The notes beneath the pieces are model-generated. The model searched no databases and was not told the origin of the DNA. It saw only the letters and a list, made by a program, of their open reading frames with translations. A stretch of 6,530 nt of DNA from an uncultured Bacillota bacterium (GTDB taxonomy: Bacteria > Bacillota_I > Bacilli_A > RF39 > UBA660), in NCBI GenBank assembly GCA_905200435.1, contig CAJKKJ010000050.1, forward strand, positions 1-6,530, given 5' to 3'. A program made the translations under genes and the position numbers. This document shows positions 5,436-6,530 of the stretch, one piece after another (the stretch's first letter is position 1; every line of letters starts with the position of its first letter).

Positions 5436-6530
5436 AAGTAATGAGTGAACTACTCGCAAATAAAATTGCCGCTGGAGAAGTAGTCGAAAGATGTTCATCA
5501 GTTGTTAAAGAATTAGTTGAAAATAGTATTGATGCTTTATCAACCGAAATAAAAATTGATTTAATAGATAGTGGAATAACGGAAATAAAAGTAACCGATA
5601 ATGGAATTGGAATGGATGAAGTAGATGCTAAAACAGCATTTTTAAGACATGCTACAAGTAAATTATTAAACGAAGAAGATTTATATAGAATAAATACTTT
5701 GGGATTTAGAGGAGAAGCATTACCATCTATAGCATCTGTTTCAAGAGTTGAATTAATTACATCAAAAGGAAACGTTGGAACAACTATAAAAATAAATGGT
5801 GGTAAAATAGAAGAAATAAAAAAATCAGAAGCCAGAAAAGGTACAAGTATAGCTGTCAGAAATCTTTTTTACAATACGCCAGCTAGATTAAAACATTTAA
5901 GCAGTATGCAAGCAGAACTAGCAACAGTATCAGACTATGTTGATAAAATCGCACTATCTCATCCAAACATTAGATTTGTATTAACCAATAACAATTCAAT
6001 TCTTCTAAATACCGATGGTAAAGGTGATTTATTAAAAGCAATCAGTAATGTTTTTGGCATAAATGTAGCCCGCAATATGATAGAAATAAATACCGAAGAT
6101 AGAGATTATAAAGTAAGTGGATTTATAAGTAAACCAGAAATTAATCGAACAACCAAAAATCATATGATAACACTTGTAAATGGTAGGGTTGTTAGAAACT
6201 CAAGTATCAATAGAGCAATAAATGATTCTTACCATACATATAAACCGGATAACAGATATCCAATCGTTGTTATCAATATTGAAGTAGACCCATCCCAAAT
6301 AGATGTAAACATTCATCCAACAAAAATGGATATAAAATTTTCTAAATTAGAAGAATTACAAAATTTAATAACCAAAGAAATAAAAAAACATCTAGATACA
6401 AGAGTATTAATTCCTAAAATAGAAGAAGCAGTAGTTGTAAATAATTTTAACTATGATGATTTTAAAGAAGAAATAAAAGTACCAGAAAAGCCAGTATATG
6501 TAAAAGAACAATTAACAATTGAAGAAAATG
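5423..6530 (+). CDS. mutL: DNA mismatch repair protein MutL, 3' end missing
   Basis: MutL is the GHKL-family ATPase that links mismatch recognition by MutS to strand incision and removal. 369 residues are visible of roughly 600-650, and the frame runs off the window without a stop. I see ANKIAAGEVVE (12-22), KELVENSIDA with the expected catalytic E30 and Mg-binding N34, DNGIGM (59-64), ATSKL (77-81), LGFRGEALPSI (93-103), FYNTPARLK and then the S5-fold transducer domain with VNGRVVRN and the near-invariant NIHPTKMD. The sequence follows the Bacillus subtilis type throughout. After LIPKIEEA it enters the variable linker; the C-terminal dimerisation and endonuclease domain, if present, lies outside. 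The near-universal Pro after VVER is Cys here (VVERCSSVV). The gene overlaps its upstream neighbour by 13 bases; no mutS is in view. Confidence 0.97.
   Translation, partial: MGSIKVMSELLANKIAAGEVVERCSSVVKELVENSIDALSTEIKIDLIDSGITEIKVTDNGIGMDEVDAKTAFLRHATSKLLNEEDLYRINTLGFRGEALPSIASVSRVELITSKGNVGTTIKINGGKIEEIKKSEARKGTSIAVRNLFYNTPARLKHLSSMQAELATVSDYVDKIALSHPNIRFVLTNNNSILLNTDGKGDLLKAISNVFGINVARNMIEINTEDRDYKVSGFISKPEINRTTKNHMITLVNGRVVRNSSINRAINDSYHTYKPDNRYPIVVINIEVDPSQIDVNIHPTKMDIKFSKLEELQNLITKEIKKHLDTRVLIPKIEEAVVVNNFNYDDFKEEIKVPEKPVYVKEQLTIEEN

Noticed and set aside
5441..5443. Second in-frame ATG as mutL start
   Set aside because: It leaves too few residues before ANKIAAGEV and lacks a good ribosome site; 5423 has GGAAGAAG at seven bases.
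1..6530. Use of TGA as Trp (Mollicutes code), CRISPR array, insertion sequence or phage attachment site
   Set aside because: Trp is encoded by TGG and no gene contains in-frame TGA; I see no regularly spaced DNA repeats, inverted terminal repeats or transposase/integrase.

Overview
This window is chromosomal DNA from a low-GC bacterium. All visible genes are on the + strand, GC is roughly a quarter, AAA/GAA/ATA/TTA codons dominate, TGG is used for Trp and no in-frame TGA is needed, so the standard bacterial code fits. RecG and MutL both resemble the Firmicutes/Bacilli versions. This suggests an uncultured gut-type Firmicute or an early-branching Bacilli/Mollicutes-related lineage that has kept mismatch repair. 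The exact taxon cannot be read from the sequence.

Layout: (1) positions 1-1422 carry the 3' two thirds of recG, cut by the left window edge. (2) Positions 1423-1687 contain an A-rich stretch, then a compact transcription unit: a near-consensus sigma-A promoter, about 100 nt of structured RNA of higher GC, and an intrinsic terminator. A second near-consensus promoter follows at once. (3) Positions 1688-5038 encode a 1116-residue protein of unknown role, in three parts: an N-terminal alpha-solenoid of ~36-residue repeats, an unrecognised central domain with weak ADP-ribosyltransferase-like features, and a C-terminal calcineurin-like metallophosphoesterase with its metal-ligand motifs. It has its own promoter and terminator, so it is probably a single-gene unit between two DNA repair genes. 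(4) A terminator and promoter overlap at 5037-5075 and are followed by a 117-residue acidic unknown protein (5082-5435), apparently translated from a leaderless mRNA. (5) mutL starts at 5423, inside the end of that gene, and runs off the right edge after its ATPase and transducer domains.

How they may work together: recG (branched-DNA helicase) and mutL (mismatch repair) are housekeeping genes. The small unknown gene overlaps mutL by 13 bases and is probably co-transcribed and translationally coupled with it. The RNA/large-protein pair is the part ordinary annotation does not explain. The RNA carries an apparently single-stranded CCCCC tract that can pair with the GGGGG Shine-Dalgarno of the large gene about 95 nt downstream. 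These are the only C5 and G5 runs I found on the + strand of the window, so the RNA may regulate that gene in cis on read-through transcripts, or in trans.
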